Under the pieces are notes generated by a model that saw only the letters and a list, made by a program, of their open reading frames with translations, did not search any database and was not told the origin of the DNA. Position numbers and translations under genes: made by a program. Of a DNA stretch of 64,000 nt, positions 17,584-27,048 are shown piece after piece. The number at the start of each line of letters is the position of its first letter. Within the stretch, counting starts at the first letter, position 1. Source of the stretch: Nostoc sp. ATCC 53789 (GTDB lineage: Bacteria; Cyanobacteriota; Cyanobacteriia; Cyanobacteriales; Nostocaceae); contig NZ_CP046703.1 of assembly GCF_009873495.1 (NCBI RefSeq), forward strand, positions 4,320,501-4,384,500, written 5' to 3'.

Positions 17584-18986
17584 AAATTACTCTCCCTTGA
17601 TTCCTCTCTCATCCCTTCAAGGCGCAAAAAATGCACCCTACCTGAAGAATCTCCTGCCACAATTGTCATGCAATCGGGTGCAACTGCACAGCAATCAATG
17701 GAACCTTCCCCTGCGAAGGTGGCAATGACCTCCCCTGTTGCCAGATTCCAGACTTTCAGGGTGTTGTCATAAGAGGCAGAAATCACCTGTTGCCCATTGG
17801 GGGTGACGGCGACGGCATTTACATAGGAACTATGACCATTAAGGGTGAATTGTTCCTCCCCTGTTGCCAGATTCCAGACTTTCAGGGTGTTGTCAATTGA
17901 GGCAGAAATCACCTGTTGCCCATTAGGGGTGACGGCGACGGCATTTACCCAGTGACTATGACCATTGAGGGTGAATTGTTCCTCCCCTGTTGCCAGATTC
18001 CAGACTTTCAGGGTGTTGTCATAAGAGGCAGAAATCACCTGTTGCCCATTGGGGGTGACGGCGACGGCTTTTACCCAGTCACTATGACCTTTGAGGGTGA
18101 ATATTTTTCTTCTGGTGATCAGATTCCTAATAAAAGTAAAAAATCCTTCTTTGCCTGTTGCCAGATTCCAGACTTTCAGGGTCTTGTCATCGGAGGCAGA
18201 AATCACCTGTTGCCCATTGGGGGTGACGGCGACGGCATTTACATAGGAACTATGACCATTGAGGGTGAATTGTTCCTCCCCTGTTGCCAGATTCCAGACT
18301 TTCAGGGTCTTGTCATCGGAGGCAGAAATCACCTGTTGCCCATTGGGGGTGACGGCGACGGCATTTACCGAGTGACTATGACCATTGAGGGTGAATTGTT
18401 CCTCCCCTGTTGCCAGATTCCAGACTTTCAGGGTCTTGTCATCGGAGGCAGAAATCACCTGTTGCCCATTGGGGGTGACGGCGACGGCATTTACATAGGA
18501 ACTATGACCTTTGAGGGTGCGGAGTAAGCGTCCTCCTGGTGGAGTTAAACTAGGGGTTAAGGGACACAGCCAAGGGGTAGTTTTCTCTTGCTTTATTTGT
18601 GCCAATAATGCCTGAATTTCCTCTGGCATTTGCTGATTTAGTAACCTTCCGTGCAATTGACTCGCTAATTGTTGTTTATCTGTTACTAAAATATGTGCTG
18701 ACAGTCTTAATGCCCCTTGAATCAATTTGAGACTTTTGACTTTTTCAGAGTTGTATTCTGGGTAATTTAATGTCTCTGCATGATCAATCAAATCATAGTC
18801 TTCAATTAGCGGCTGTACCCCAAACTCAGGATGGTTAATCTTGGCAGTAATGAAATCAAAATCAGTCAGAGTTTCGTAATACTGTTCTAATTTTACCGAC
18901 TTCACTAAGCTTGGCGCTAAACTACCCAAGTAAGCACGTTGAAATGCAGGACTTTGTGCCGCTAACTTGTCAGCAAATTCTCCCAT
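17562..18986 (-). CDS. WD40-repeat protein, second half of a STAND/NLR-like unit
   Basis: About 474 residues from ATG 18986. The first 160 residues are helical (MGEFADKLAAQSPAFQRAYL...YYETLTDFDFITAKINHP), a region that in many cyanobacterial STAND proteins joins NACHT to WD40. Six WD40 units follow with the consensus GHSxxVNAVAVTPNGQQVIS...TLKVWNLATGE and a degenerate seventh, enough for a seven-blade propeller. The six are almost identical at DNA level. One carries an 18-residue insertion (KEGFFTFIRNLITRRKIF). The start lies one base after the NACHT gene's stop (TGA-A-ATG), so the two are translationally coupled, or are an ancestral single gene split by one base. A longer frame from 19040 is unlikely, as it reads the NACHT end in the wrong frame. 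Confidence 0.82.
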   Translation of the reverse strand: MGEFADKLAAQSPAFQRAYLGSLAPSLVKSVKLEQYYETLTDFDFITAKINHPEFGVQPLIEDYDLIDHAETLNYPEYNSEKVKSLKLIQGALRLSAHILVTDKQQLASQLHGRLLNQQMPEEIQALLAQIKQEKTTPWLCPLTPSLTPPGGRLLRTLKGHSSYVNAVAVTPNGQQVISASDDKTLKVWNLATGEEQFTLNGHSHSVNAVAVTPNGQQVISASDDKTLKVWNLATGEEQFTLNGHSSYVNAVAVTPNGQQVISASDDKTLKVWNLATGKEGFFTFIRNLITRRKIFTLKGHSDWVKAVAVTPNGQQVISASYDNTLKVWNLATGEEQFTLNGHSHWVNAVAVTPNGQQVISASIDNTLKVWNLATGEEQFTLNGHSSYVNAVAVTPNGQQVISASYDNTLKVWNLATGEVIATFAGEGSIDCCAVAPDCMTIVAGDSSGRVHFLRLEGMREESRESNFICQGFH

Positions 18987-18987
18987 T

Positions 18988-20364
18988 TCACGCCATCTTC
19001 CCCATAAGGTAGTCTGCAATGCGTTGATTAACCTCTTCAAATAGCTTCCGTTTTGAATCCAAAACCCGTTTTGCTTTCAAAAAGTCTAAAAAACTAGCGT
19101 GATAGATGCTATGGCAAATTTCTCCTTTTATATCCTGCTGCTTCAAATACTCAACCCACTCATCTAAAATTGATTGCACATCATCTTCATCCTGTTTGGC
19201 AATATCTGCTATCATCTTCCAGGTAATTGGTGTGCCAATCTCAACTAAAATAAACAGGATAAATACTTTTACTTCTTGGGGCTTTGCATCCATTCCCATC
19301 CGTCCCCAATGGACTTGATAATAGTCCTGAAGACCATCGGGTAATTGCGTTAAACTCAGGTCATTATAGTCACCTTTAGCAATTACTGGCAAGACATAGC
19401 GCAGGTACATGAAATTATTTTCGCTCTTAGTTGCTACCTGCTCAATAAAAGTTTCATCAGCAATATTTTTCTTTCGAATCCAATTTCTCAAGCCATCTTT
19501 ATACTCAGGTATATTGTTCAGAATAAAGGTGATATATGCTTGAATATCATCACGACTTAATTTATTATACTGACTTGCAGTTAAATCTAACTCTTGGTGT
19601 GCAACACCCTCAATATATAAACGCTTTTTATTAGGTTCATAACGTCGCCTCGTCAGCAAAAAATAAACTTTATCTGGCAGAATCTTAGGCAAATATAAAA
19701 TATTTTCTGCCCCTGGTTCTTGTTCTACTTCATCCAACGCATCAACCACAATCACCAAGTTTTCACCATCAGAAATTTTGGCACTCGCTTTAATTAATAA
19801 AGCTGATAATTCATCATTTTCAGTATTTTCTAACTGGTAGCGATTAGTTAGCTGTTGACGAATACTTTTCAGAAATAATTCTGGTCTATTGTTTCTTTCT
19901 TGCAAAACATTAAAGTAACAAATTGCTTTATTTTCATAAACATACTTTGCTGCTATAGCACTTTTCCCCATCCCCGCATCACCAATCACGGTAAAATAAC
20001 CCTTGGGATATTTTTTGAGAAAATCTGCAAACGCTGTAAATACAAATCCGCGTCCACAAAATGAGCGAGTCTTTTCTTTAATTAGCGGTTCAAACTCTTG
20101 TGGTGATTGCAGATGTTGATTCCAATCTTGATGGTGAACTATATCTAATGGGTTAATGTTTAAAAGTTGAGCAATATTCTTCACAGCCCATCTTTCGACT
20201 CCATTAGGAGCAGGTTTAGTGCCAAGCAAACGTTTGATAGTATCAACACTTACTTTAGCTCTTTGTCCTAGTTCTTCTTGAGTCAATTTTGCTTGTTTCA
20301 TGGCTTCTCTGAGCCGAGTTTTCCCCGCTTCGCTAGCCTTTACTTTATCGGAATCAAGAATCAT
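18988..20364 (-). CDS. HTH-NACHT STAND ATPase, first half of NLR-like unit
   Basis: A 458-residue protein. Residues about 13-70 form an XRE/Cro-type helix-turn-helix (LTQEELGQRAKVSVDTIKRLL). Then SFCGRGFVFTAFADFL, P-loop GDAGMGKSA near 126-134, Walker B VIVVDALDEVE near 200, LLTRRR and a C-terminal winged-helix/helical region (SIYHASFLDFL). The domain order HTH-NACHT, followed by WD40 in the next gene, matches NLR-like STAND regulators. Such proteins oligomerise on sensing a ligand; bacterial relatives act in antiphage defence or signalling. The HTH suggests self-regulation or DNA binding. A 120-bp mobile repeat sits 16 bp upstream of the start. Confidence 0.82.
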   Translation of the reverse strand: MILDSDKVKASEAGKTRLREAMKQAKLTQEELGQRAKVSVDTIKRLLGTKPAPNGVERWAVKNIAQLLNINPLDIVHHQDWNQHLQSPQEFEPLIKEKTRSFCGRGFVFTAFADFLKKYPKGYFTVIGDAGMGKSAIAAKYVYENKAICYFNVLQERNNRPELFLKSIRQQLTNRYQLENTENDELSALLIKASAKISDGENLVIVVDALDEVEQEPGAENILYLPKILPDKVYFLLTRRRYEPNKKRLYIEGVAHQELDLTASQYNKLSRDDIQAYITFILNNIPEYKDGLRNWIRKKNIADETFIEQVATKSENNFMYLRYVLPVIAKGDYNDLSLTQLPDGLQDYYQVHWGRMGMDAKPQEVKVFILFILVEIGTPITWKMIADIAKQDEDDVQSILDEWVEYLKQQDIKGEICHSIYHASFLDFLKAKRVLDSKRKLFEEVNQRIADYLMGKMA

Positions 20365-20379
20365 AGATTTTTAAATAGA

Positions 20380-20499
20380 ACGGCTTATGTGAGTTGGAGT
20401 CTGGAAAGGCGTAAATACGTCAACATAGCTAAACATCTTGGCTAAACTACAGCCTGAAACCCTTGCTATCGGTAGGGCATTTTAATTCACATAAGGCGT
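20380..20499. mobile_element. MITE-like element upstream of the HTH-NACHT gene
   Basis: A 120-bp non-coding unit with inverted ends, ACGGCTTATGTGAGTT on the left and ACGCCTTATGTGAATT read inward from the right (2 mismatches in 16). It is flanked by a perfect 5-bp duplication ATAGA (20375-20379 and 20500-20504). It lies directly before the start of the HTH-NACHT gene, so it probably contributes or displaces the promoter of the STAND unit. No transposase of matching type is in the window. Confidence 0.72.
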
Positions 20500-20579
20500 A
20501 TAGAAATAAAACTAATAAAACTATAAACAATTTTGAATTTTGCTGTCTAGGGCAGATAGGTTTTGCAAGTAACTCTAAT

Positions 20580-20598
20580 TGCCCTAAATTGGAGGGCA
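20580..20598. promoter_or_regulatory. inverted repeat TGCCCT-7-AGGGCA
   Basis: A 6-bp inverted repeat with a 7-base spacer in the region shared by the divergent STAND unit and the small membrane protein. Related GGCAGAT words occur at 20551 and 20595, and their complement near 20621-20630. The arrangement could be an operator for the HTH of the STAND protein; this is only a positional inference. Confidence 0.3.
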
Positions 20599-20701
20599 GA
20601 TAATTAAGATTAATTCAATCTATTTGCCCTGGAACTCCTAAATTTTCTTGATTAGGATACCCATATACAAATTCTAGAAAGAAATATTCAGGAGCCTAAA
20701 A

Positions 20702-20968
20702 ATGCAAAATCATAATCATCAAAATTCAGAAGCAGAAATTATGCAAGAACTATTAAGACAAGCAAAGTTAACCTTCAATTTAGCTTTGAGTGTCACCGCC
20801 GCTTCTGCCATGATGACATTAGGCGGTGTAGGTTTGCTGTATTTCAACAAAGTATCCGAAGCCAGCCTCACAGCCGGAGGCGGTGCACTGGCTACTATAA
20901 CTAGCGTTCAACTCGCTAAAGAAACAAGAAAGGAATTGTTACAGATTCTAGAAAAATCAGATGGGTGA
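20702..20968 (+). CDS. small two-helix membrane protein (resembles TRADD-N-associated TM family)
   Basis: An 88-residue protein. A charged N-terminal helix (EIMQELLRQAKLTFNLALS) leads to two hydrophobic segments at about 28-48 and 54-70 with glycine-rich turns (MTLGGVGLLYF, TAGGGALATITS) and a charged C-terminal helix (LAKETRKELLQILEK). The pattern matches a cyanobacterial two-transmembrane family that comparative studies link to conflict systems with TRADD-N and STAND proteins. A role as a membrane effector or anchor of the adjacent STAND unit is inference. It is divergent from that unit, 340 bp away. Confidence 0.55.
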   Translation: MQNHNHQNSEAEIMQELLRQAKLTFNLALSVTAASAMMTLGGVGLLYFNKVSEASLTAGGGALATITSVQLAKETRKELLQILEKSDG

Positions 20969-21101
20969 ATTTAGAGAAGATAGAGCGATTATTCTTACAA
21001 TAACCTGAAACGTGGTGCATAGGCGTAGCCCGTCGTAGACATCGCCTACCCGTTTCGAGTTCCAAACCTCAACGTTGACCTTCTGAGGCTCAACTATAAA
21101 T

Positions 21102-21202
21102 CAATACGGTTCAGTTAAGGGCTACTGGCGAAAATTTTGGGTTTTCGAGACGCGATAAATCGCCGTCTCTACAAGGGTTTTGGTCTTATCTGAACTGTAT
21201 TG
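21102..21202. mobile_element. MITE-like element, CAATAC family, copy 1 (10-bp duplication)
   Basis: A 101-bp non-coding unit. Its ends are CAATACGGTTCAGTTAAG and, read inward from the right, CAATACAGTTCAGATAAG (2 mismatches in 18). It is flanked by a perfect 10-bp target duplication AACTATAAAT (21092-21101 and 21203-21212). The centre contains a GAGACG...CGTCTC hairpin. A second member with the same ends is at 46366-46546. A 10-bp duplication suggests mobilisation by an IS4-superfamily-type transposase; none is in the window. Confidence 0.85.
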
Positions 21203-21251
21203 AACTATAAATATTTCTATCTTACGCAGAGAGAGAGTTTATTCTAAAAAA

Positions 21252-21290
21252 ATCCCCCCAACTTTCTGTAAACGAGAGTTAGGGGGAGCA
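21252..21290 (-). terminator. terminator-like palindrome downstream of gcvP
   Basis: Arms TCCCCCCAACT and AGTTAGGGGGA enclose a loop of about 17 bases, with an A-run on the left that becomes a U-run for minus-strand transcripts. It lies 24-62 bases past the gcvP stop, so it probably ends the gcvTHP transcript. Confidence 0.65.
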
Positions 21291-21313
21291 AGTTTTAACT
21301 AAACTGTATGGTT

Positions 21314-24250
21314 TTATGAGGAATAAGCATCCATTGGCAGACAAGAACAAACAAAATTCCTATCGCCAAAGGCTGCATCAATGCGACCGACAGCAGGCCA
21401 GAATTTATACTCACGAGTCCAAGGTGCAGGGTAGGCAGCTTGTTCACGAGAATAAGGATGCTGCCATTCTCCGGTGATAAGACTTTCGGCAGTGTGGGGT
21501 GCGTTCTTCAAAACATTATCTTGGATATCCACCTTGCCAACTTCTATTTCGGCGATTTCTTGGCGAATAGCAATCAAGGCATCACAGAAACGATCCAACT
21601 CTTGCTTAGATTCACTTTCTGTAGGTTCCACCATGATTGTACCTCCTACAGGCCAGGAGACAGTCGGCGCATGGAAACCATAATCTATCAGACGCTTGGC
21701 GACATCATCGATTTCGATCGCAGCTGATTTTTTTAGCGATCGCAAATCTAAAATACATTCATGGGCAACTAGACCATTTTTTCCCTGATACAAAACCGGA
21801 TAGTACGATTCCAGTTTCTTGGCAATGTAGTTAGCGTTGAGAATCGCCACCTTAGTTGCTTGGGTTAAACCATCTGCACCCATCATGGCGATGTACATCC
21901 AAGAAATCACCAAGATACTTGCACTACCCCAAGGTGCAGCCGCCACAGCACCAATATGTGAGTGCTGAGTTGACTTATCGATAGTGACAACAGGATGCCC
22001 AGGGAGAAAAGGCACGAGATGAGACGCTACTCCGATAGGCCCCATACCAGGGCCACCGCCACCATGAGGAATACAGAAGGTTTTGTGCAAGTTTAAATGG
22101 CAGACATCCGCGCCAATATCTCCAGGACGGCAAATTCCCACTTGGGCATTCATATTTGCCCCATCCATATAAACTTGTCCACCATGACTATGGACAACAG
22201 CGCAGATTTCCTGAATTGGTTCCTCAAAAACACCGTGAGTTGAGGGATATGTCACCATTAAGGCGGCGAGTTCATTGCTGTGTTTTTCTGCCTTCGCCTT
22301 CAAGTCATCAACGTCAATATTACCTTGTGAGTCACAGGCAACAGCCACCACCTTCATTCCACACATCACTGCACTTGCTGGATTTGTCCCGTGTGCCGAG
22401 GTGGGAATCAAACAGACGTTGCGGTGTGCTTCACCCCGATTTTCGTGATATTGACGAATTACTAAAAGTCCAGCATACTCGCCCTGAGAACCAGCATTTG
22501 GTTGTAGAGAAATTCCAGCAAAACCAGTAATTTCAGCTAACCATGCCTCAAGTTGCTGGAATAGGATTTGATAACCTTGGGTTTGGGACGCGGGGGCAAA
22601 TGGATGAATCTTGCCAAATTCCTCCCAACTTACCGGAATCATCTCAGCAGTTGCATTCAACTTCATTGTGCAAGAACCCAAAGGAATCATCGATGTAGTT
22701 AGCGACAAGTCCTTAGCTTCTAGCTTGTGCAGATAACGCAACAACTCAGTTTCTGAGTGATAGCGGTTAAAAACTGGGTGAGTGAGATAGGTGCTTTGAC
22801 GGCTAAATGGTTCACCGCTTAAACCTGATTGCTGAATTATCCATTCCATCTCTTGCACATTCAAAACAAACCGTAGCTCATCTGTCCCCGCAAAAATCTG
22901 GCATATATCTCGCACATCATCCAATGTGGTAGTCTCATCAAGCGAAATACCAACAGTAGATGTATCAAAAATACGTAGATTAATTTGACGAGCTTCAGCA
23001 GCTTGTAGAATTTCTTGCAGAGGTTTAGTTCCTAACTCCACCTGTAGCGTATCAAAGAAAGGTTTAGAACTGATGCTATAACCTAGTCGCTGCAACCACT
23101 CTGCCAAAACCAAAGTCAGGGAATGTATCCTTTGAGCTATTGTCTTAAGTCCATCTGGCCCATGATAGACAGCGTACATACTCGCCATCACCGCCAGTAG
23201 CACCTGTGCAGTACAAATATTACTAGTAGCTTTCTCGCGGCGGATGTGCTGTTCGCGGGTTTGTAAGGCGAGACGCAATGCAGGTTTACCTTGAGCATCT
23301 TTTGATACTCCCACAATTCGCCCTGGAACCAGCCGCTTATACTCTTCCTTCGTCGCAAAGTATGCCGCATGAGGCCCCCCAAACCCCAACGGAATACCAA
23401 AGCGCTGGGTGCTACCGACAGCAATATCAGCGCCAAATTCCCCAGGAGGGGTGAGCAAAGTTAAACTTAAAGGATCTGCTGCTACCGTCACCAATGCACC
23501 CTTAGCATGGGCTTTTTCTATAAAAGCGCGGTAGTCGTAAATGGTGCCATCACTAGCGGGGTATTGTAGAACAGCCCCAAAAATTGGTTGACCAAAATCA
23601 AATGTTTGATGATCGCCGACAATAATCTTAATCCCTAATGGTTTAGCCCGTGTTTGCAACACGTCGATAGTTTGGGGATGGCAGTCACCAGAGACGAAAT
23701 AAGCATTTGCCTGATTTTTACAAACACCATAGCTTAGACTCATTGCTTCAGCTGCGGCTGTGGCTTCATCCAGTAACGAAGCATTGGCGATTTCCAAACC
23801 TGTGAGGTCGATAATCAGGGTTTGGAAATTTAGCAGCGCTTCAAGTCGCCCTTGGGCAATTTCTGGCTGATAAGGAGTGTAGGCAGTATACCAACCGGGA
23901 TTTTCTAGGATGTTACGCCCAATTACAGGTGGGGTAATAGTGTCGTAATATCCCATACCGATGTATGAACGGAAAACCTCATTTTTTGCAGCAACTTTTT
24001 TTAAAGATGTCAGTGCTGCATACTCACTTTCGGCTTCTGGTAACTTTAGGGGTTGCTTCAGCCTGATTGTCTGGGGAACTGTTTGGTCAATTAGGGCATC
24101 CAGGCTGGGAAATCCCAAAACCTTAAGCATAAGCTGGATGTCGTCGGAGTTAGGGCCAATATGTCTTGGCACAAAACTACTCAACTTTTGACTTTTTTCG
24201 TCCAGCACTTGCTGCTCATTAGACTTGAGAATAGGGGCGTTCAATACCAC
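21314..24250 (-). CDS. gcvP: glycine dehydrogenase (decarboxylating), P-protein
   Basis: A 978-residue, full-length homodimer-type P-protein with both halves fused. The PLP lysine is in [15 protein letters not shown] near residue 722. The first half shows the family start [14 protein letters not shown] and the C-terminal half shows [21 protein letters not shown] sequence. It decarboxylates glycine and passes the aminomethyl group to the lipoyl arm of GcvH. In cyanobacteria this serves photorespiratory glycine and one-carbon supply. It is last in the order gcvT-gcvH-gcvP, all on the minus strand. The 190-bp gap to gcvH holds a G/A-rich simple repeat. Confidence 0.97.
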   Translation of the reverse strand: MVLNAPILKSNEQQVLDEKSQKLSSFVPRHIGPNSDDIQLMLKVLGFPSLDALIDQTVPQTIRLKQPLKLPEAESEYAALTSLKKVAAKNEVFRSYIGMGYYDTITPPVIGRNILENPGWYTAYTPYQPEIAQGRLEALLNFQTLIIDLTGLEIANASLLDEATAAAEAMSLSYGVCKNQANAYFVSGDCHPQTIDVLQTRAKPLGIKIIVGDHQTFDFGQPIFGAVLQYPASDGTIYDYRAFIEKAHAKGALVTVAADPLSLTLLTPPGEFGADIAVGSTQRFGIPLGFGGPHAAYFATKEEYKRLVPGRIVGVSKDAQGKPALRLALQTREQHIRREKATSNICTAQVLLAVMASMYAVYHGPDGLKTIAQRIHSLTLVLAEWLQRLGYSISSKPFFDTLQVELGTKPLQEILQAAEARQINLRIFDTSTVGISLDETTTLDDVRDICQIFAGTDELRFVLNVQEMEWIIQQSGLSGEPFSRQSTYLTHPVFNRYHSETELLRYLHKLEAKDLSLTTSMIPLGSCTMKLNATAEMIPVSWEEFGKIHPFAPASQTQGYQILFQQLEAWLAEITGFAGISLQPNAGSQGEYAGLLVIRQYHENRGEAHRNVCLIPTSAHGTNPASAVMCGMKVVAVACDSQGNIDVDDLKAKAEKHSNELAALMVTYPSTHGVFEEPIQEICAVVHSHGGQVYMDGANMNAQVGICRPGDIGADVCHLNLHKTFCIPHGGGGPGMGPIGVASHLVPFLPGHPVVTIDKSTQHSHIGAVAAAPWGSASILVISWMYIAMMGADGLTQATKVAILNANYIAKKLESYYPVLYQGKNGLVAHECILDLRSLKKSAAIEIDDVAKRLIDYGFHAPTVSWPVGGTIMVEPTESESKQELDRFCDALIAIRQEIAEIEVGKVDIQDNVLKNAPHTAESLITGEWQHPYSREQAAYPAPWTREYKFWPAVGRIDAAFGDRNFVCSCLPMDAYSS

Positions 24251-24440
24251 AAATTACTCTCCAGATGGTACTATTTCATATTTTGCAATAAATACTGATG
24301 AGAAGTAGGTGTAACTTTTCAATTTATCTAAATTTCATGACTTATTTTCGAGTGGAATGGCAGATAGGAGAGATGCGGGAGACAAGGGAGATGGGGAGGA
24401 AATTTTTACCTGTCCTCCTTGTCCTCTCATCTCCCACTCT

Positions 24441-24830
24441 TTACTCTCCTTCTACTTGCGCTCGATATTCATCTGCTGTCAAAGCATCTTCAACTTCACC
24501 AGGGTCATTGACGCGCACTTTCAAAAACCACCCTTCTCCGTAGGGGTCTTCTGACACTTCTTCAGGAGAATTAATTAAGGCTTCATTGCGTTCTATAACA
24601 GTACCGGTGACTGGTGAATTAAGCTCTTCAACGGCTTTCACTGATTCAATTGTGCCAAAGTTTTCTCCCCTGGTAAGAGCGTCGCCAATTTCTGGCAGTT
24701 CCAAAAAGACGATATCACCCAATTCATGTACGGCAAACTCAGTAATGCCAATGGTGGCAATTTCGCCATCTATTCGCACGTATTCATGAGAATCCAAGTA
24801 TCTGAAATCTTGAGGATATTCAAAAGACAT
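24441..24830 (-). CDS. gcvH: glycine cleavage system H-protein
   Basis: A 129-residue lipoyl carrier. The lipoylated lysine is K65 in [12 protein letters not shown]. The family N-terminus ([18 protein letters not shown]) and the glycine-rich end (YGEGWFLKV) are intact and the length is normal. It shuttles the aminomethyl intermediate between P-, T- and L-proteins. It lies 125 bp downstream of gcvT and upstream of gcvP. The L-protein (lpd) is not in the window, as expected for a shared subunit. Confidence 0.97.
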   Translation of the reverse strand: MSFEYPQDFRYLDSHEYVRIDGEIATIGITEFAVHELGDIVFLELPEIGDALTRGENFGTIESVKAVEELNSPVTGTVIERNEALINSPEEVSEDPYGEGWFLKVRVNDPGEVEDALTADEYRAQVEGE

Positions 24831-24955
24831 ATCACTTCCTCTCCCTTATCAAAAAAATTATTGCCCCAACAGTCATCCAAGCCATATATGGTAATGAACC
24901 TTACTGTAGATTGAGTAACTCACAACACATTATTCCTCAAAAACCTTGGCGCTTG

Positions 24956-26092
24956 TTAGTTAGCAGCACGATTTTTTGACCGATAAAAAGGACGTTTAAC
25001 TAAAACTGCTGGGTAAGCTTTGCCGCGAATTTCGACTTCTAGCTGTTGACCAACGGTTGCTAATTGGGTAGGAACGTAAGCTAAAGCAATGGGATAACCC
25101 AGTGTAGGTGACAAAGTGCCACTAGAAACTTCTCCCACAACTTTACCTGTGGATAACACTTGGTAGCCATGACGGGCAATGTTGCGTCCTTGAGTTTGTA
25201 AACCCACCAATCGACGCTTCACTCCCTTGGATTTTTGCTCTGCTAAAACTTCTCTTCCAATAAAATCACCTTTGGTATCTAAGTGGACTAGCCACCCCAA
25301 ACCCGCTTCTAAGGGTGTGGTGGTGTCATCAATATCTTGTCCGTAAAGTGCCATCGCTGCTTCTAGGCGCAGAGTGTCTCTCGCACCAAGTCCACAGGGG
25401 ATAACACCACTTTTATGGAGACTTCGCCACAATTCTACTCCCACATCTGGGTCTACCATCACCTCAAAGCCATCTTCTCCGGTGTAACCTGTGCGGGCTA
25501 GGAAGGCAGATTTACCTAGTAAGGTTGCTTCTAAATGTCCGAAGGCTTTGATTGGTTGTAAGTCTTCTTGCACTAAAGGCTGAAGATATTTAATCGCTTT
25601 TGGCCCTTGCACGGCAATTAAGACTTTATCTGGTGAAAGGTCTTGGAATTGCACTTTATCCAGGTCAAGATGTTGCAAAATCCATGCTTTATCTTTACCA
25701 GAGGTTGCTGCATTGACGATGATAAATACCTTTTGTATACCAGTGGTGTCTTCACCTTGGTAATAAACAATGATGTCGTCAATAATTCCCGCTTGGGGAT
25801 TTAACAATACGGTGTATTGTGCTTGACCGGGTTGCAATCGACTCAAGTCTGAAGGCACTAGAGGCTGGAGTTGGGAAATGAGATTTTTACCTTGGAGGGT
25901 AAATTTACCCATGTGGGAAATATCGAACATTCCGGCTGTATTTCTTACAGCCTCGTGTTCGCGGCTAATGCCACTAAATTGCACGGGCATTTCCCAGCCA
26001 CCAAAACTAGTAAAGCGGGCTTTGAGTTCTACACCCACTTGATATAAAGGGGTTCGTGCCAGAGATTGGGCGTTGTCTTCTTGATTAGCCAC
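24956..26092 (-). CDS. gcvT: aminomethyltransferase, T-protein
   Basis: A 378-residue tetrahydrofolate-dependent aminomethyltransferase. Visible features are the N-terminal TPLYQVGVELKARFTSFGGWEMPVQ, the MFDISHMGKF segment, TGYTGEDGFEV, and the C-terminal barrel (GEVSSGTLSPTLGYPIALAYV). It releases ammonia and transfers the one-carbon unit to tetrahydrofolate. It heads the gcvTHP group. I looked for a glycine riboswitch upstream (26093-26333) and did not find one; that stretch is a simple repeat. Confidence 0.97.
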   Translation of the reverse strand: MANQEDNAQSLARTPLYQVGVELKARFTSFGGWEMPVQFSGISREHEAVRNTAGMFDISHMGKFTLQGKNLISQLQPLVPSDLSRLQPGQAQYTVLLNPQAGIIDDIIVYYQGEDTTGIQKVFIIVNAATSGKDKAWILQHLDLDKVQFQDLSPDKVLIAVQGPKAIKYLQPLVQEDLQPIKAFGHLEATLLGKSAFLARTGYTGEDGFEVMVDPDVGVELWRSLHKSGVIPCGLGARDTLRLEAAMALYGQDIDDTTTPLEAGLGWLVHLDTKGDFIGREVLAEQKSKGVKRRLVGLQTQGRNIARHGYQVLSTGKVVGEVSSGTLSPTLGYPIALAYVPTQLATVGQQLEVEIRGKAYPAVLVKRPFYRSKNRAAN

Positions 26093-26159
26093 AGGTAATT
26101 ATTGCGTAGATGCGGAGCAACTTGCCGTTAGGCATCGCACCTCAACATCTATCATCCTA

Positions 26160-26275
26160 CGAGAGATTAGGGAAGAGGTGACAGGGGACAGGAGACAGGG
26201 GACAGGGGACAGGTGACAAGTGACAGGTAATAGGAAATAATCTGTACCCTGTAACCTGTAACCTGCACCCTATTC
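26160..26275. repeat. simple GACAGG/CCTGTAAC repeat between gcvT and pentapeptide gene
   Basis: About ten tandem or near-tandem copies of a 7-bp unit (GACAGGG/GACAGGT/GACAAGT) are followed by complementary words (CCTGTAACCTG), so the whole can fold back. Such heptamer repeats are typical of Nostoc intergenic DNA. It occupies the shared upstream region of the divergent gcvT and pentapeptide genes. Confidence 0.65.
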
Positions 26276-26333
26276 CCTTCTGTGAGGTTTAATAGTTAAT
26301 AGTAAAAGTGTTGAGATTTATTAAGAAGAGATT

Positions 26334-26831
26334 ATGAAATATTGGCGGCTGTTAGCTAGCTTTGTCTTAGCTATGGTTCTTTTTTTGTTTCCCCTATCGG
26401 CGGAAGCTGCAAGTTCTTCTAGTATTACCCGTTCTGTGGGTAATGATGAACTCAAGGGTAAGGATTACTCTGGTCAAAGTTTAGTTGGTACTGAGTTTAC
26501 CAATCTCAAATTAGAAAATGCTAATTTTAGCAATGCTGACTTACGTGGTGGCGTGTTTAACGGTACCCTATTGGAGGGAGCAAATCTGCATGGTGCTGAT
26601 TTTAGTGAAGGCATAGCTTATCTCACAAGGTTTAAAGATGCTGATTTAAGTGATGCTGTGTTGACCGATGCAATGATGCTGCGTTCTACTTTTGATGATG
26701 TAAATGTCACAGGTGCTGATTTTACGAATGCAATTTTAGATGGAACGCAAGTGAAAAAGCTTTGTGTTAAAGCAAGTGGGGTAAATTCTAAAACTGGTGT
26801 AGATACTCGCCAGTCTTTAGGATGTAAGTAA
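26334..26831 (+). CDS. exported pentapeptide-repeat protein
   Basis: A 165-residue protein. Residues 1-26 are a Sec-type signal (basic MKYWR, hydrophobic core, PLSAEAA cleavage). Next come about 16 pentapeptide units of A(D/N)LxX form (LENANFSNADLRGGVFNG), which build a right-handed beta-helix, and a C-terminal region with two cysteines (KKLCVKAS and SLGCK) that could form a disulphide. The layout resembles thylakoid-lumen pentapeptide proteins of cyanobacteria. The biochemical role of that group is unknown. Confidence 0.85.
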   Translation: MKYWRLLASFVLAMVLFLFPLSAEAASSSSITRSVGNDELKGKDYSGQSLVGTEFTNLKLENANFSNADLRGGVFNGTLLEGANLHGADFSEGIAYLTRFKDADLSDAVLTDAMMLRSTFDDVNVTGADFTNAILDGTQVKKLCVKASGVNSKTGVDTRQSLGCK

Positions 26832-27048
26832 AATCTCACCCCTCTTCTTCGCTGGTGGAGAGGGGTTAGATTTTAACTAATAGGGGTAGGACAGACTAAG
26901 GAAGTATCGTGGTCTAAATAAAAGTCTGAAACAGTCTTTAATTACGAATTACGAATTAGGCGCAGCGATGTCTAACGACAAGCCTCTGACGCTCCTTCTC
27001 TGCGAGACGCTACGCGAACGTCGCTACCGCTTCGCTAATGCGTCTACG

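Larger units (their letters stand above)
20969..21313. other. intergenic region with repeat element and terminator
   Basis: No gene. It holds a short Nostoc-type repeat word near 21020-21050 (gcgtagcccgtcgtagac), the 101-bp element at 21102-21202 and the terminator-like palindrome downstream of gcvP; the last two are listed separately. Confidence 0.5.

Noticed and set aside
17916..18527. 203-residue plus-strand ORF made of repeated units
   Set aside because: It is the antisense reading of the near-identical WD40 repeats; the minus strand encodes the known fold and motifs.
22156..22530. 124-residue plus-strand ORF inside gcvP
   Set aside because: It is a shadow of gcvP, whose minus-strand frame carries the full P-protein motifs.
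26093..26333. Glycine riboswitch upstream of gcvT
   Set aside because: The region is a simple heptamer repeat and shows none of the conserved aptamer segments.
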